The notes: generated from the letters alone by a model not told the origin. A DNA stretch of 64,000 nucleotides from Emergomyces orientalis (GCA_002110485.1 MOWL01000068.1:124001-188000); one strand, 5' to 3'; numbered from the stretch's first letter, positions 20,491-33,351 are shown. Made by a program: numbers and translations.

Positions 20491-21867
20491 GCTGCTAGTT
20501 TGGTCGTTTCGCCGCGCACCCAAAAAGTGTCCCTAGCGACCTTGGGCACGCGGGTCCCCAAACTTATTATATACCAAAGATCTGTGGGATTATTAGTTTG
20601 CCAGCTGGGATATTTTTCATCTCAAAACCTTAATATCGAAATTTGTTCCCGTCGCAAGAATAGCTTGTGGTGTATTCCATTCTACTTTTCTATATGGAAT
20701 ATATCTGCCTTCCGAGCGCCTACCAAGTGGCTCGCCTGAGCAAACTTGACGAAGCGTTAAATTCCGTTCCCCTCAGATTCTGACACCATAAACTATTCAG
20801 AGAAGAAAACGTGGCTAAAAAAAGAAGCCGGGAAAGAAAACGGCAATATCATCCCCACAACACTCTGAGATACGGGGTTGTTTTATTGGGAGCGGAAAAG
20901 CCCATTGTTCCAGACCAAAAGAAGCAAAATTCGAGAAAGATGGAGGCGTTGACTCCGAGCATTTGATAGGTTGGAAGGACATCTGCCTCTGCCTCTGCGC
21001 TAAGTGCCCGCCTACCAGCCAAGACAGGAACGGAAGGGTGTGAAACAAGGGCTTCGGAATGCTTTTCGGCATCCGTACCACCACAGAATGTCTACCTACC
21101 TCTCAGCCACGATTAACGTCATAGAAAACTGGAATGGTATTTCTTGCGGTCTGTTTCCTGCTCTCTGGCCACCAACGGACCTTCTTTGTTTTAACCCGCG
21201 ACAGTTCTCTTTATGCACCCTTGGGATTCCCCAGCAGCATTGCTAGACAAAGCAACCACATGGACTCGGCCGCTAACTAGCGCCTGGCACCCAGCCTGAC
21301 ATGTGTGCAGACCTGCAGCCCCACATTCTGTCTCCATTTTCGTCTTCCCAATGGGACATCATGAAATGACAATGTGCTGTAGCAATGGTCGCAAGGCTGA
21401 AATGACCAAAGACTCCCCGCGCTATCTAACTAATATATATCCCCACCCCCTCTTGTTCCAGGTGAGTTGGCCCCCATGAGTTGTTTTTTTTCCTTGTCGA
21501 GTTGAGAGGGGTTTGAATATAATGGTCCATCGTTGAGGACATTCTTCCACAACCCCCTTCCATTTACGCCATATGTGACTCCCGCTCTCCATATTCCCAT
21601 AGACTCCCGCCATAGCGGGACCGGGATCATCTAGTTGGGCCGGACTCCGCATCCCCTTAATTCCTGGAAGGCCTCCTGCTCCATACCTCCAGGGTTCGAA
21701 CTCATTTCAAATTCCCACCCCTGGTATCGTCATTTCCAAAATGCCAAGATAAGGGGACAATGGTGGTGCCATCAAGTCCTATTCTCCACACCTCCTTCGA
21801 CCCATCAACGGCCCGTTGATCTAGAGAATCCCCAGCCGAAAGCTGCACGTGTATTGGAGTATAGAAA
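20491..21867. other. Intergenic, promoter side of the Zn2Cys6 gene
   Basis: GC-normal sequence with no convincing gene on either strand. It probably carries the upstream control region of the transcription factor. Confidence 0.45.
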
Positions 21868-23972
21868 ATGGCTGCTACTGATGACTCTGCACCCGATGAA
21901 ACAATGTCTGTTGAGGCTCCGATAAATCCAAAAAAGCGCTCAATCTCCGATGTGGTGGACTATCCCTGCAGACGGGCCACAATAGCAGTATGTTTCATTG
22001 ACTTTCTCCTGGTAGTATCGTTTCATAAGGTAGAAATGAAACAGATATAAAGAAGGAGTTGGAAAGTTGAAGAGCAGAAAAACTGGTTTAAATAAACCAT
22101 TAATAGCAGGAATATTCCCTCTTTCGTTTGGCATTGCAGTGTTTTTCTGTTTTTAACAAATTATTATCTGGGTTTCCCGCTCTTGGGAAGGTTTCACAAT
22201 AAAACTACCTTTTCACTGACGTATTACCTTCAAATGTCTAATAGTGTGACGTTTGCCGTTCACGGAAATCTCGATGTGATGGAAACCGTCCCAAATGTCA
22301 ACTGTGCAACGAGCTTAACGCAAAGTGTATTTACCGAGAGCCCGGTATTAAACTGGATGCTGGCGACAAACTCATCCTTGAACATTTAACCCGAATCGAG
22401 GACCTGCTTCACTCTAGTCTTGTTGTTCAAACAGGCCAACGAGCTCTCTGTTCAAGCTCCCCTGCTGCTAGCAATAGTTCCCGTAATAGCGGGGAAGATA
22501 CCGGAGGCAGGGATTCGAATCTGATATCTACCGTTCCCGGTTCTACTTCTGCTGTTGGGCTAGGGTCGTGGGTATCCCCTCCCACGAGCATTTCAACCAT
22601 GCCGAAAATGCATACGACACCAGCCCTACATTTACTCGAATGGCCCTTAATCCGCGACCTTGTTTCTCGACCCTATGACCCCCAGAGCCTATTACAGCTA
22701 GAAATGGGCAGGAAGCCACTAAGAATGGGATCCGCCATGAGCTTGGACCTTGCTAACACGGCTGCTTATGTCCAGTCCTTCTTTGAGCGCGTAAATGTGT
22801 GGTATGCGTGTGTGAATCCTTATAACTGGACTCGATACTACCGGACCGCGATGTCTCAGGGGTTCAAGGAGGGACAAGAGAGTTGCATTGTCCTCTTGGT
22901 ACTTGCCCTGGGCTGTGCCAGCAATAGCGGAAGCATATCCTACATTCCTGCCGATAAGGAACCTCCTGGAATGCCTTATTTCGCGGCAGCCTGGGGACTC
23001 CTGCCTTCCCAAATGATGAGAAATTCCGTTCTCTCAGCGCAGTGTATGATACTCGCCTCGGCATACCTATTCTATCTTGTACGGCCGCTTGAAGCGTGGA
23101 CACTCCTCTCCAATACCAGCATCGAACTTCAGCTTCTACTAGGCCCCTCCGGTCGTATCCCACCCCAGTCGAAGGAGCTCAGCGGCCGTGTGTATTGGAA
23201 CATTCTACTTTTTGAAAGCGACTTGCTAGCCGAACTAAACCTTCCACACTCAGGGATAGTTCAATTTGAGGAAACCGCAGAGCTCCCCGGTGGTTTCGAA
23301 GAGGAGGGTGGTGAAGAACCAGCTGGTCGTGATGACCTTTGGTATTTTCTTTCCGAGATCGCGTTGAGAAGACTTCTCAACCGCGTGAGTCATATGATTT
23401 ATCAGAGGGAATTGAGACCGAGTACTGGAACCTTGGAGCCGGTTGTTGCAGAGCTTGATTTCCAACTGACGCAGTGGTATAAAAGTTTACCGTTGCTTGT
23501 CCAGTTCCCCCAAACAAACGCTCCAATTGCAGACCCAGTTCAAACCGTGCTACGACACCGATACTTTGCCTGCCGGACCATAATCTATCGTCCTTACATT
23601 CTGGCAGTGTTCGAGCACGAGCAGTTAGCCATGGACCCTACTGTCCTTGAAAACTGCCGTCGATGTCTGGATGCTTGCATGCATCAACTGGAACACATCA
23701 CCACGCACCACGCAGGCCACCTTCTGTATCTCTGGCAGGGCGCATTATCGATGGTTTCGCAGACACTGTTGGCCATGGGTGCAACAATGTCACGGGCACT
23801 TTCACCGTTGCTTCCACCCCAAGCACAAATGGATGTGATAATTTCCGATGTGGTCATCGAGATTGAAAGATATGCGCATCTAGCGCCCAGTTTACGACTT
23901 GCTGCCGAAATCATTCGCGAAGCGGACGATCGAAGGCAGGTATGTTTGAGAACCACTTGCTTGGGAGTATGA
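21868..23972 (+). CDS. Zn(II)2Cys6 transcription factor with fungal-specific domain
   Basis: Exon 1 is 21868-21987 (ATG in the context AAAATGGC); exon 2 starts at 22245 after a 257-base intron, phase 0. Exon 1 ends in YPCRRATIA and exon 2 starts with the binuclear cluster CDVCRSRKSRCDGNRPKC then QLCNELNAKC (C-X2-C-X6-C-X6-C-X2-C-X6-C), which binds two zinc ions and DNA triplets. A short dimerisation-like helix (LEHLTRIEDLL) follows. The central 400 residues have the layout of the fungal transcription factor middle homology region. At 23940 a GTATGT donor follows DDRRQ, so the real C-terminus probably comes from a later exon that I could not fix (candidate acceptors lie around 24080-24110). 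The target pathway is unknown. Confidence 0.85.
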
Positions 23973-24890
23973 TATTTGAACTGGATTGCTGCTTTCCTTG
24001 GTTTATTCAAATACCCGGTGTCGATGTCTCGAGTCGAATATACTTCTGTTTACATGCATCTTTCTCTGGCCGCCTTTTATATTGTGGAGGAAACGCCACA
24101 CCATTGAACAGGGCCACCTTCTTTTTTGGCATTTATGCATACATCTTCGATAATTATGGGTAGGTTGGGCAATCACAAGAGTTTGTTTCTCCCTATATTA
24201 TGATTGATGCTTGACGATCAGGCAAATATCAAAATCTGCCATGTTCAGCCCTCTTATAGCTAAAATTTATATCTATGGATGGGCCTACCATAGTTGCTTG
24301 ATATTTTCTTTCCCAAGGGAGAGTCAATATATGACAAACAAAAGGGTGTGTTCTGTAAGATATTACTCTACCACAAAATCCTCAATCCCTTGACAAGGCT
24401 AGTTAGACAACATGAATTAGGGATCTGAATCACGTTCCCATATCACACCTTCAAGAATCATTGGTCAGTCTTCATTGAAAGACAAGCCTGCACCCAGAAG
24501 GGGGTTAAAAGCACAAAAGTGATATTTTCCGTTTCTAATATTACAAGGAGCGCAGACGAATGCCACTAACGAAAGACTCATGCGAAACACCCATACGCTC
24601 AGTTTGGATTAATATAAAAAATAAAAATAAAAATGGATGAGAGCCCATTCATCCAGCAAGTGTTTCACAATAAGGCCACACAAATGGAACTAAATAAACC
24701 GATGACCGATTTCTCCAACAACAAACATACCAAATATAACTCCGATTACAGTGATCCTTTGGGTGGTGGTGGTGGTACGTTTTTTCTTTCTTTCTTTTTT
24801 TTTTTTGTGAGGGGGGTTGGAAATAAAGTAAAAACCGAAGAAGAAAAATGCGTAAACTTTTACACAGTTTAAAACCAGGGTTTTTTTAGT
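23973..24890. other. Intergenic between convergent genes
   Basis: 3' flank of the transcription factor, perhaps with its last small exon, and of the BTB gene. Contains a T-rich run near 24780-24806. Nothing else recognised. Confidence 0.45.
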
Positions 24891-26139
24891 TTAGAGCTGC
24901 ATCCTTGCTCTCTTTCGTGCGCTACCTTTGACGGTTGGCGTTTCAGCTTCCCGATTGTGACTTCGCTTTTCTTTCTGATTTAGTACACGGCAGAGCACAT
25001 CGAAACCAAACTGTGGGTATTTCAAACACATGGACTTGAACTCTTTCTCCGCCTCGTGGCGCAGCACATGGCTCCTCGTAGCCCAAAAGGCAGCAATTGG
25101 TTTCCGAATAGTGGTATCGTCCGCCGGGGTGTTGCCATAGACATATCTCGCATATGCGATTTCTCCACGCGCCGTGCTGTTGATACGATGGATCTTGCTG
25201 TGCGCTAATTCCTTGAGGTTTTGTAGGCCGAGCTTCTCTGCCAGGGTGTATACGCGCGCATGTTTCAACAGCTGATCGCCAGTGTCGTCGACGTCTGGAA
25301 TTGAAGGGTCGGTTTCCAGTGCGTCTGACGGCGCGGAAAGGCGTCTTGGGAAGTACTCGCCTGTATACTGGTATTGAAGGAAGCAGCCGATGGTATCTAT
25401 AACCTCGTCCTCCAGTACGATTCGACGCTATCGGGAAGGGAGGGGAGATCTGTTAGCGTTTTCGTCCTGTTCTTTTTATCAACGCCCCTCCCTGCTTATT
25501 GCTCATAATTTTCAATTTCAAAAGCCGTGACGGAAGTGGATTTGGAGAATAGGGTAGCGTACAGGGCCATCATCGGTGAATTGGGCGATTGCGTTTCTAA
25601 AAAAAGGGCTAGCTGAAAGGGTGGCTTGATGGGCTGTAAGAGTGGTTTGCTCATCCCCTCTGCCGACAATCAATTCCACTATCGGGGATTTTAGGTATCT
25701 ATGATAATAGGAGGTGAAAGATAATGCGTCAGTTTCTGCTATTGCACAAAATAGTCCAAAAATCTTTTAAAATGCGCTTTGCTAATGAAGACTGAAAAGC
25801 AAAAGAAGTATATGTGCTTGAAAGTTTTTTTTTGATTTTTTGATTTTTTGATTTTTTTGAGGCAATAATGCGCATGAAATAAAAGCCAGTGGCTTGACTT
25901 ATTCGTACTGATATGGAGCGAGATATTTGCTACCAACCAAGCTAATAAGCAACTCACTCGATAAATGTGGCTTCCTTGCTTTTTGATGCTGGCGCATTTG
26001 CTTCTTCCACGTCGGCACCACCAGCTTTTGATCCGCCCTCGACCGCCTCCGCGCTTTCGACCTCAACAGGGGTTTCTGTAGCACCAGCCATATCTACGTC
26101 GCCGCTCTCTACAGGGATTTCAATCCGTGGCTCAGCCAT
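24891..26139 (-). CDS. BTB/POZ domain protein
   Basis: Exons 26139-25958, 25698-25563 and 25427-24891, all phases consistent, giving about 284 residues. The first 57 residues are acidic and low-complexity. The BTB fold spans exons 2 and 3: YLKSPIVELIVGRG, TLTAHQATLSASPFFRNA, then the intron exactly before RRIVLEDEVIDTIGCFLQYQ and YTGEYFP, then the helical end (ARVYTLAEKLGLQNLKELA). These match fungal BTB/POZ proteins, which dimerise and often serve as Cul3 adaptors. The C-terminus is basic (ARKRARMQL), which could direct it to the nucleus. No second known domain is visible, so its partner is open. Confidence 0.85.
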
Positions 26140-26642
26140 TGCTTCAATTGTTGAGCAAGCAAAAGTAGAAGCAAGAAAAATAAAAAGGGTATTAACGGAT
26201 GAGCCTGGAACCGATTAATTGGTATGGCTCGCGGGAGGCGCAATTGCAGTAAAACCAAATGGATTGTACATAAATCGGACGGGCATAACGTATAAAAGAT
26301 CAAATATAAGGAACAAAAGAAAACAGGAATGATTGAAGCCAGCCCCGCGACAATTTAACAATAAGAGGAAAAAGACAGGAAGAGCGCGCAGTTAAAGGCA
26401 GGTTGACAACTTCGCAGGTTCCAGCCCTCGATTATTAAGTTAGGTGGCGTCCACGTGACTTGAGCGCCAGGGGTCCCTAGGTAAGGGGCATCTTATTGAT
26501 AGATATGTGAGACTTTTAACCACTACGCCAAAAAGGACGCCTTTAGTGACTAAGGGACTCTAAGTTGATACACAGCAGGTTGACGGTCTAATAATAGATC
26601 ATAGACACTAGTATATGTGTCCCAGCTTGTTCGGTTGGGGGG
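26140..26642. other. Intergenic upstream of BTB gene
   Basis: Presumed promoter of the BTB gene. A run of G at 26637-26642 directly precedes the LTR-like sequence, like a polypurine tract. No internal retroelement coding is visible. Confidence 0.4.
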
Positions 26643-26755
26643 TGTTGGTTGGGTATTTGATACCTAGGTGTGTTTCTTATTATACTATATAAGTAGAGTG
26701 TGGAGTCAAGATACATGTGATGTACTGTACATGAAGAATGAATGATATACTAACA
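26643..26755 (+). repeat. LTR-like remnant (copia type)
   Basis: 113 bases starting TGTTGG and ending CTAACA, which form short inverted ends, with TATATAAG inside and a G-run just before it. This is the usual look of a small fungal copia LTR. No matching second copy or flanking duplication is seen, so it is a solo or truncated LTR at best. Confidence 0.45.
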
Positions 26756-26894
26756 GATTGAATGAAATTTCAACTAGTCTCAAATGAATGACAACCGTGA
26801 CACCCGTCTTCCAAAAGACCGCTACATACATGTTGCAAGACAATTTTGTCAACAACCATTTAGTCAACTCTATCGGCGTCCTCCGCGCTTTGGG

Positions 26895-27398
26895 CTATTG
26901 CTGTTGGCGTAGGAGTCGGAGCCTATGGCCGGACAGGGCCCGGGGAATGCTCATAGTCGCCATGATCACCAAGATTTTGCTCGTAATTTTGAGCAATATC
27001 CGTACTCCAGCAGAGTGAGGCCACCAGAACCTCCCGCATGTAATCCCGGAAGCATCGTTTAATGCCAACCGCAGACATCTGAAACTATTGTAACAATCTG
27101 AATCTTTGTGACACTGGATGTTTTTTTGCCATATCATGTTAGTAGTGGCAACAAATTTGGAAGGGAAATATTTATATGCATCTTAACTAATAAAGTATGT
27201 GGATATACTCCGTATAGGCATAAAGATCAACAACAAACCGTCACCACTGGAGCAGACCAATCCCGGGGGCTTGTGGGCCACTCTCCAATCAACTAGTTCC
27301 CGACGAGGAACAGTTGGAAAGTCAGCTGCAGAGACAGCGGCGCTCATCCCAGTGGAAGTGAGCATCAGGAGTCCGGTTGCGATGGCAAGAAACTTCAA
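26895..27398 (-). CDS. Possible small secreted cysteine-containing protein
   Basis: ATG at 27398 begins a clear signal peptide (MKFLAIATGLLMLTSTG, then SAAVSAA) followed by DFPTVPRRELVDW and a Cys near residue 50. The direct frame stops at 27183. An alternative second exon on the same strand carries DSDCYNSFRCLRLALND and SGITCGRF, adding three cysteines. It can be reached in frame from a GTTTGT donor near 27240 to an AAG acceptor near 27104, with a CTAAC branch site between them. The splice is weak and the family is not known to me. It may be a secreted effector-like peptide, or only the 71-residue unspliced form. Confidence 0.35.
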
Positions 27399-27882
27399 CT
27401 TGGTTTTTTGAAGTTGGGATTTAGACTGAGAAATATTAGAGACAGAAAAAGAGGATTTGATTTGGAGGCGAAACTTGAGGGAGCTATTGATTAGAAGTAG
27501 ATGTGTTTTATCTTTTGAGCTTGCTTTTGAGAAGAGGGCATTAACGACCTCTTTATATCCCTTTTTTACAATGATGATTGATCCTTTTCCATGGGCTCTG
27601 CCGCTGTTTTTCGCATTTCCGCTCTCCTTTTCATGTAGACTATCACGAAATTTGAGGCGATTGACTGCCTGTTTCTAATATTAGGTTCAAAATTTCTAGG
27701 TTATTTGCCATCGAGGTTGGGGTAGGGCCGACATGCACCCCCTTGGGGCTTTTATTATTGTTTCCAGGTAGAGGGTAAAGGCTGTGTATATTATTGGTTA
27801 TTTCTCCGGAATACGTAGTTTTTCTAGCAGGGCATCAAAAAAGATCCTGTTACCCTCACAGTTTTAAATTTATATCTTCGAT
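27399..27882. other. Intergenic between the secreted-protein candidate and PAP2 gene
   Basis: Likely upstream region of the small secreted protein and 3' flank of the PAP2 gene. No gene recognised. Confidence 0.4.
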
Positions 27883-29299
27883 TCATATGGAACCTCCACG
27901 ACGATGAAACTGCTCCCCGGTCGACGGCATTGGCTTTTCCAGGCGCAAGCTCCAGTATAGTAAGTCCTCAATAGGTAGTAGCACAAGGAAGACCCGATTG
28001 CAAAGGAATGCGACACAAACCACTACAATTGCAGCAAGAGCATCAAGCCAGTAATGGTTAGCTGTAGCAACAATTGCCACAAGCACGGATACTGGGTATG
28101 CTAGCGCAATGGCAAGGTACCATAGTTTCCAAAAAATTGTCTTTCTAGTCTCTCCCTTCTCCAAGGTACGTCGGAATATGCCAGTATGATATAGCATTGT
28201 GCATCCGATACAGAAACTATAACCGAAGTGCATGCTGGGCATAGCAGCTAACGAGTTCACGTAGTCCCCACTCATCCAAATACTTTGAGCATTGTCATGG
28301 CGCACAGAATCCACGAATCCGTATTCCGGAGGAAGGAGGCGGGGCGGCATGCATGGATAGAAAGTGAATGTAACGAACGCCAGGAGGTTTGTGAGAGTGA
28401 GGGCTCGTCGAACAATGGCAAAAGTTCTATGCGATGGCGCGATATAATAGTACCACGCAATGAATCTGCCAAGACTCACTCAGTCAGTCAGTGCGTCTTC
28501 GGCCAAGAAGAGCTCATAGGCAAGTAGAAAGTGATCCTTACCCCACTGTCCCCGGAATGTGAACAAGAGCGTAGAACCGGTTGAGAGCGGTTAATGAGGC
28601 TTGGTGCCTATGCATGAACCAGTGTTGGACATCGTGCTCCGTCCACGGGAAAAGGGGGCCCAACCAGTCGGACTGTTCCACCTCCAGAACGTGAACGCCG
28701 TTTTGCAGCGCCACATCCCATATTCCCGTCTTGGAGAAAACCTTCTGCGAAACCAACTTTGTCATCCGATAGAAGAAGTAGGTAACTATCCAGTAAAACA
28801 TCTCGACCAGGAAAGGAAACTTTTGCATAATGCGGCTATGCAGATTCCCAGCGAAACGGGATGTGTTTGTTGTCCATATCACCACACCACAAAAATACCG
28901 TTTTTTCCACGGACGCCTAATAGTGGAAATTGTGCTTTGGTTGTCATCTTCATTCGTAGAGTCATAGCCAAGCAAACGATCCGTGGACTCAGTGGAACGA
29001 GGGTTGCCCAGAATAGATAGGCGTTTCTCATAACGTTGCCCGAAAACCCGGAACTCTCTTTGCCGTGTAGCTATCATCGCACCGACAAGGATGGTGAATA
29101 CAATCTGGTCTAGGGCATCAGTAAATCAAAAAGACCATTCATCAAATATTCTCTCCTCCTATTGAAAATGCCATACAAGAGGTTCCCCCCACGGGGGAAA
29201 TTGGAACATGGGTTCGCTGTTCCATTGTGGAGGTTCCTTGGAGGCATTGGTACTCATAAAATTGGAAACCATATCTGAATTTGCCTGAATTTGCGACAT
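27883..29299 (-). CDS. PAP2-superfamily integral membrane protein (PAP2_3 type)
   Basis: Exons 29299-29177, 29104-28542 and 28465-27883, about 422 residues. Exon 1 to 2 joins in phase 0 and creates a membrane helix (PLIVFTILVGAM). Further helices are FLVEMFYWIVTYFFYRM, ALTLTNLLAFVTFTFYP, FGYSFCIGCTMLY, LAIALAYPVSVLVAIVA and LAAIVVVCVAFLC. Catalytic histidines fit the lipid phosphatase/transferase motifs AAMPSMHFGYSF and ANHYWLDALAA. This class includes enzymes that move phospho-head-groups on membrane lipids, such as inositolphosphotransferases of sphingolipid synthesis, but the substrate cannot be read from the sequence. The long second exon includes EHDVQHWFMHRHQASL, conserved-looking but of unknown role. 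Confidence 0.8.
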
Positions 29300-30781
29300 G
29301 ATGAACTAAAGCGTTACGTATAGCCTTAGTAGCCCAGCTGCGGAACCAGGGATGGCGGAGATTGTAGTGCAGTCCCTTGGGCGTTTCAGCGGAAATAAGC
29401 GTTTGGCGATATAGATAGAAATAGTCGAAGACGCAATGAATATTACGTATCCATGTAGAGAGAAAAAATAACCGTCGACGTCACGAAAGGAAAGGCAAAT
29501 ACGGTATCCCGAAAGATAGATGTGTTGTAGACACTTATATAGAACATATAAGAAACGACGGAAGAATTCTGAAGAGGCGAAGGGATGACGCGGAAGCTAA
29601 GTGAATGTGATGATAGTTCAAACACTCGAATCAACCTGCAAGTGCATATATATAAAATAAAATATGAAAAGAACAAAAGAACTACTGTACCATTTTAGCA
29701 CAATAAATGCTACTCGCCATAGATAACAGAAAAAAGAAAAACCATGCACAGTGGCAGCAGGAACGGGTTCTTTTAATGGAGGCAAAGGCGGAATCATCCG
29801 TATCCGCCCCGTTTCCAAGAAAATATCCAGCTTGTTTCCACCGGCTGAACTCCTTTGGTTCGGGGGAACTCAAAACCCTTTGTATATCCACACAAATGCC
29901 GCCGACGCTTTTGGAAGTTGGAAGCGGGATCCCGTCCACCCGACAGAGCAAGGGGGACATCGTCATAGATGATAAGACCAGGTCAAACTATAGCCTACCC
30001 AGCGGCACGCCACATTGATAGTCCCATTTTGCTGCTAGCCTCTAGTGGCGCGGATCTTCTGCAGCTTAATATGCATGTTCCGGAAACCTTATCAAGTTTA
30101 TCACCACTTCATCTGGGTTTGGGGTTCGTGCATAATACAGGAAAAATTTACCCCGTACATAGCATTGAAGAGTACTAGAGAAGATCACCTATAATAGATG
30201 GCCTCTGTAGGGCACGGTGGGGATGGTATACAAAAGCCACCACATGTACTGTCCGAGTTAACGCCCTGTATGGCCACCTGATATTCAAACCGGGGACTGA
30301 AACTAGGAAGTCCGGTAATTGAATCAAACATTCAAGTAGATATCTTGTGCGATAATGAGCTGTGTCTCCGAAGGCCCATGTTGGTGACATTCGGATTGCC
30401 AAATGGTTACAAGGTCTGGTGGACATTTATGGTTCATAAATTGCCGTCAAACCGCCTCGAGATGGGGGAATTCTTAAAGGGTAACTTACTAATTAACTAC
30501 TAGTTAAGGATCACAGAACTCAATCTTGAGAGTGCCAAAGAAAATAGTAAATGGTTCAACTGGCGCAACGTCTGCATATCCAAAGCAATTGGGAGGAATG
30601 AATGATATTGAACAGTAATAAAAGATGAAGACAAATTCTGATCGATGATTACGAGGGATGAGGGGAATATCGTGGATTACTAAGCACCATAGGCGCTGCC
30701 ATCGCCTGCGGTTGCAACAAAGAAATATCCATCAGACATGGATTAACTGAACGGCGGCGGCACCAATGCCCCTCACCGTCA
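29300..30781. other. Intergenic, no gene recognised
   Basis: 1.5 kb between divergently transcribed PAP2 and leukotriene hydrolase genes. Open frames here lack introns, motifs or coding character. It likely holds both promoters and possibly an untranslated transcript. Confidence 0.4.
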
Positions 30782-33351
30782 ATGTATTTTCTTCAACAAC
30801 CATTGCGTCGTATTTGTCAATTCAAGTCTCATTTAAAAGTTTCCAATTTCCCGTCGTGGCCGCAATTCCAGTTTCAAGTCACTTTGACATCCAGACAATA
30901 CTACAGCATGGACACAACTATCAACCCACCAAGGGACCCCAACACCCTTTCTAACTACAATGTCTTTCGTACTACTCATACGACAGTTAATTTTGATATC
31001 CAGTTCGATAAGCAACAGCTCACTGGAAATGTCATTCATCAATTGAAATCGCTAACCAATTCTGAGTCCCGTGAAGTCATCTTGGACTCTAGCTTTCTTA
31101 ATATCCACGATGTCAGGGTCGATGGCAAGCAGAACAAATTCGAGCTGCTCCCTCGTCAAGAACCGTACGGCAGTGCATTGAAGATTCCCTTGGCTGAGGG
31201 TGTGGCTTTGGGCAAAACGGTTGATATCGATATCTCCGTCGAGACAACTGAGAAATGCACCGCCCTGCAATGGCTCACTCCGGCCCAGACGTCCACTCAA
31301 AAGCACCCGTATATGTGTGAGCATATTTTATTCCCAGGGGTATTGAAATAAAACGGATATCAGTTGCAATTTCTGACTATCTACATCTTCTACATGTTTA
31401 GTTACCCAATGTCAGGCGATCCATGCCAGATCTATATTCCCATGCCAGGACACTCCAGATGTCAAGGCTGTCATTGATTTCAATATCTCGTCCCCTCTTC
31501 CTGTCATTGCCAGCGGTGTGCCTGTGAGGGATGGTTCGTCACCATCTTCGGGATTCAAGAGCAAGGTTTATAAATTCCACCAGAAGGTACCTATTCCAGC
31601 GTACCTCTTTGCGATTGCCAGTGGGTAAGTGACATGCTGCTGTTCGTACAAAAGTTTTCATTTTTGTGGTTATGCTTCGTACGATCTCTCGTAATTCATG
31701 GGGAAGCGATCCAAAACTAATTGGAATAGTGAAATCGTGGAGGCACCTATTGGCCCACGGAGTAGGGTTGCCGCAAGCCCCGATAAACTTGATGAGTGTA
31801 AATGGGAACTTGAAGCGGACACAGAAAAGTTTATGCAGGCAATTGATGTATGAGAATTCCGGAAACGACTGGTTTTAGTTTGAAAAAAGCAAAAGCAAGA
31901 CAGCACTGACTCTGAAGTTGGATAGAAAATAATCTTTCCGTATATCTGGGGGGAATATAATGTTTTAATCTTGCCTCCAAGCTTCCCGTACGGAGGGATG
32001 GAGAATCCGATTTTCACCTTCGCTACGCCTAGTTTGATCTCAAGGGTAATATATGACTTTATTTTCATATTTATTTCCCGAGCTTCAATTGACACACTCT
32101 GGTTAGGACCGACAAAACGTTGACGTTATTGCCCATGAGCTTGCTCACAGCTGGAGTGGTAACCTTGTCACGAATGCTTCTTGGGAGCATTTTTGGCTTA
32201 ACGAGGGCTGGACTACTTACCTGGAAAGAAGGGTAATTAACATGTTTCCCTAAACTCACAATATATATTATTCAGAGAAACTAACCTTTCTGTGCCAGAT
32301 CCTTGCAGCAGTGTGAGAGTTGCCATTCCATCCGCCTTAAGATCTTCCCCCTTTACTGATGTGTTAATAGACACGGCGAACCATATCGCCATTTTTCGGC
32401 CATCATCGGATGGAAGGCCCTAACCGAGTCTGTGGAACGTTACGGTAATGACCATGAATTCACGAAGCTCATCGTGGACCTCAAAGGAAAGGACCCAGAT
32501 GATGCCTTTTCCAGCATCCCCTATGAAAAAGGCTTCATCTTCTTGTTTTACCTTGAGAACCTTATAGGCAAGGACAAATTTGATCGATTTATTCCGCACG
32601 TATGTTCTCCCATCTCGGGACTAAATGTTGGTAAAACTACCGGGGAATTGACAAAATATTTATATAGTACTTCACGAAATTCAAAGAGTTGTCCCTTGAC
32701 TCCTATGAATTCAAGTCAAGCATCCTCGATTTCTTCTCATCCGACTTTGAAGCTCATGCCTCACTCACCTCCCTCGATTGGGACAAGTGGTTCTACAGCC
32801 CTGGACTCCCACCAAAACCAGATTTTGACACCTCACTGGTTGACATCGTTTACGACCTGGCTCAGAAGTGGCGGACAGCCCCTGAGTCAGGATTTACACC
32901 GACCGCAACGGATGTTAAGGGCTTAGCCGCGAACCAGCTGGTCGTTTTCCTCGAACAGGTGCTATTATTCGAAAAGCCCCTGGCAGCAGAGCAGTCTAAA
33001 TTGATGGGCGATGTATATGGACTGGCGAAGAGTGAGAACGCAGAAGTTTCGAATTTGTACTTCCAGGTTGGCTTGAAGGCGGGCGACAAGGGCGTCATCG
33101 AACCCACTGCCGCGTTATTGGCAAGCATTGGACGAATGAAATATGTCCGTCCATTGTAAGTATGTCCTTATCTTGTGTTGCATTTATCTATTTATACGAC
33201 GCTAACTTGGATCCGAAATAAAAGATACCGCGCACTGGAGAAACTTGATCGCAACATCGCTATCGAAATTTTTGAAAAGAACAAGAATTTTTACCATCCT
33301 ATTTGCAGAGGTTTAGTGAAAAAGGATCTGTTTGGGGATAAAGGGAATTAG
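30782..33351 (+). CDS. Leukotriene A4 hydrolase / M1 aminopeptidase
   Basis: Nine exons: 30782-31316, 31402-31624, 31730-31847, 31926-32045, 32107-32232, 32299-32312, 32371-32599, 32668-33155, 33225-33351; all phases fit, 659 residues. It has the M1 layout: substrate loop YGGMENPIFTF, zinc site HELAHSW with the third ligand Glu in WLNEGWT, and a helical C-terminal domain. The bifunctional enzyme hydrolyses epoxide leukotriene A4 in animals; fungal relatives act mainly as aminopeptidases. A second ATG at 30908 gives the usual cytosolic start (MDTTINPPRDP). The 42 residues before it are basic, lack acids and end in SRQYYS, resembling a mitochondrial presequence. One exon is only 14 bases. Confidence 0.92.

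Noticed and set aside
20449..20739. 96-codon plus-strand frame across the right transposon end
   Set aside because: It starts inside the TIR and crosses the insertion boundary, so it cannot be an original gene.
22719..23163. Minus-strand frames inside the transcription factor gene
   Set aside because: Shadows of the intact Zn2Cys6 exon.
29707..30018. Plus-strand 103-codon frame in the long intergenic region
   Set aside because: No family resemblance, no coding context, and competing frames of equal length on the same bases.
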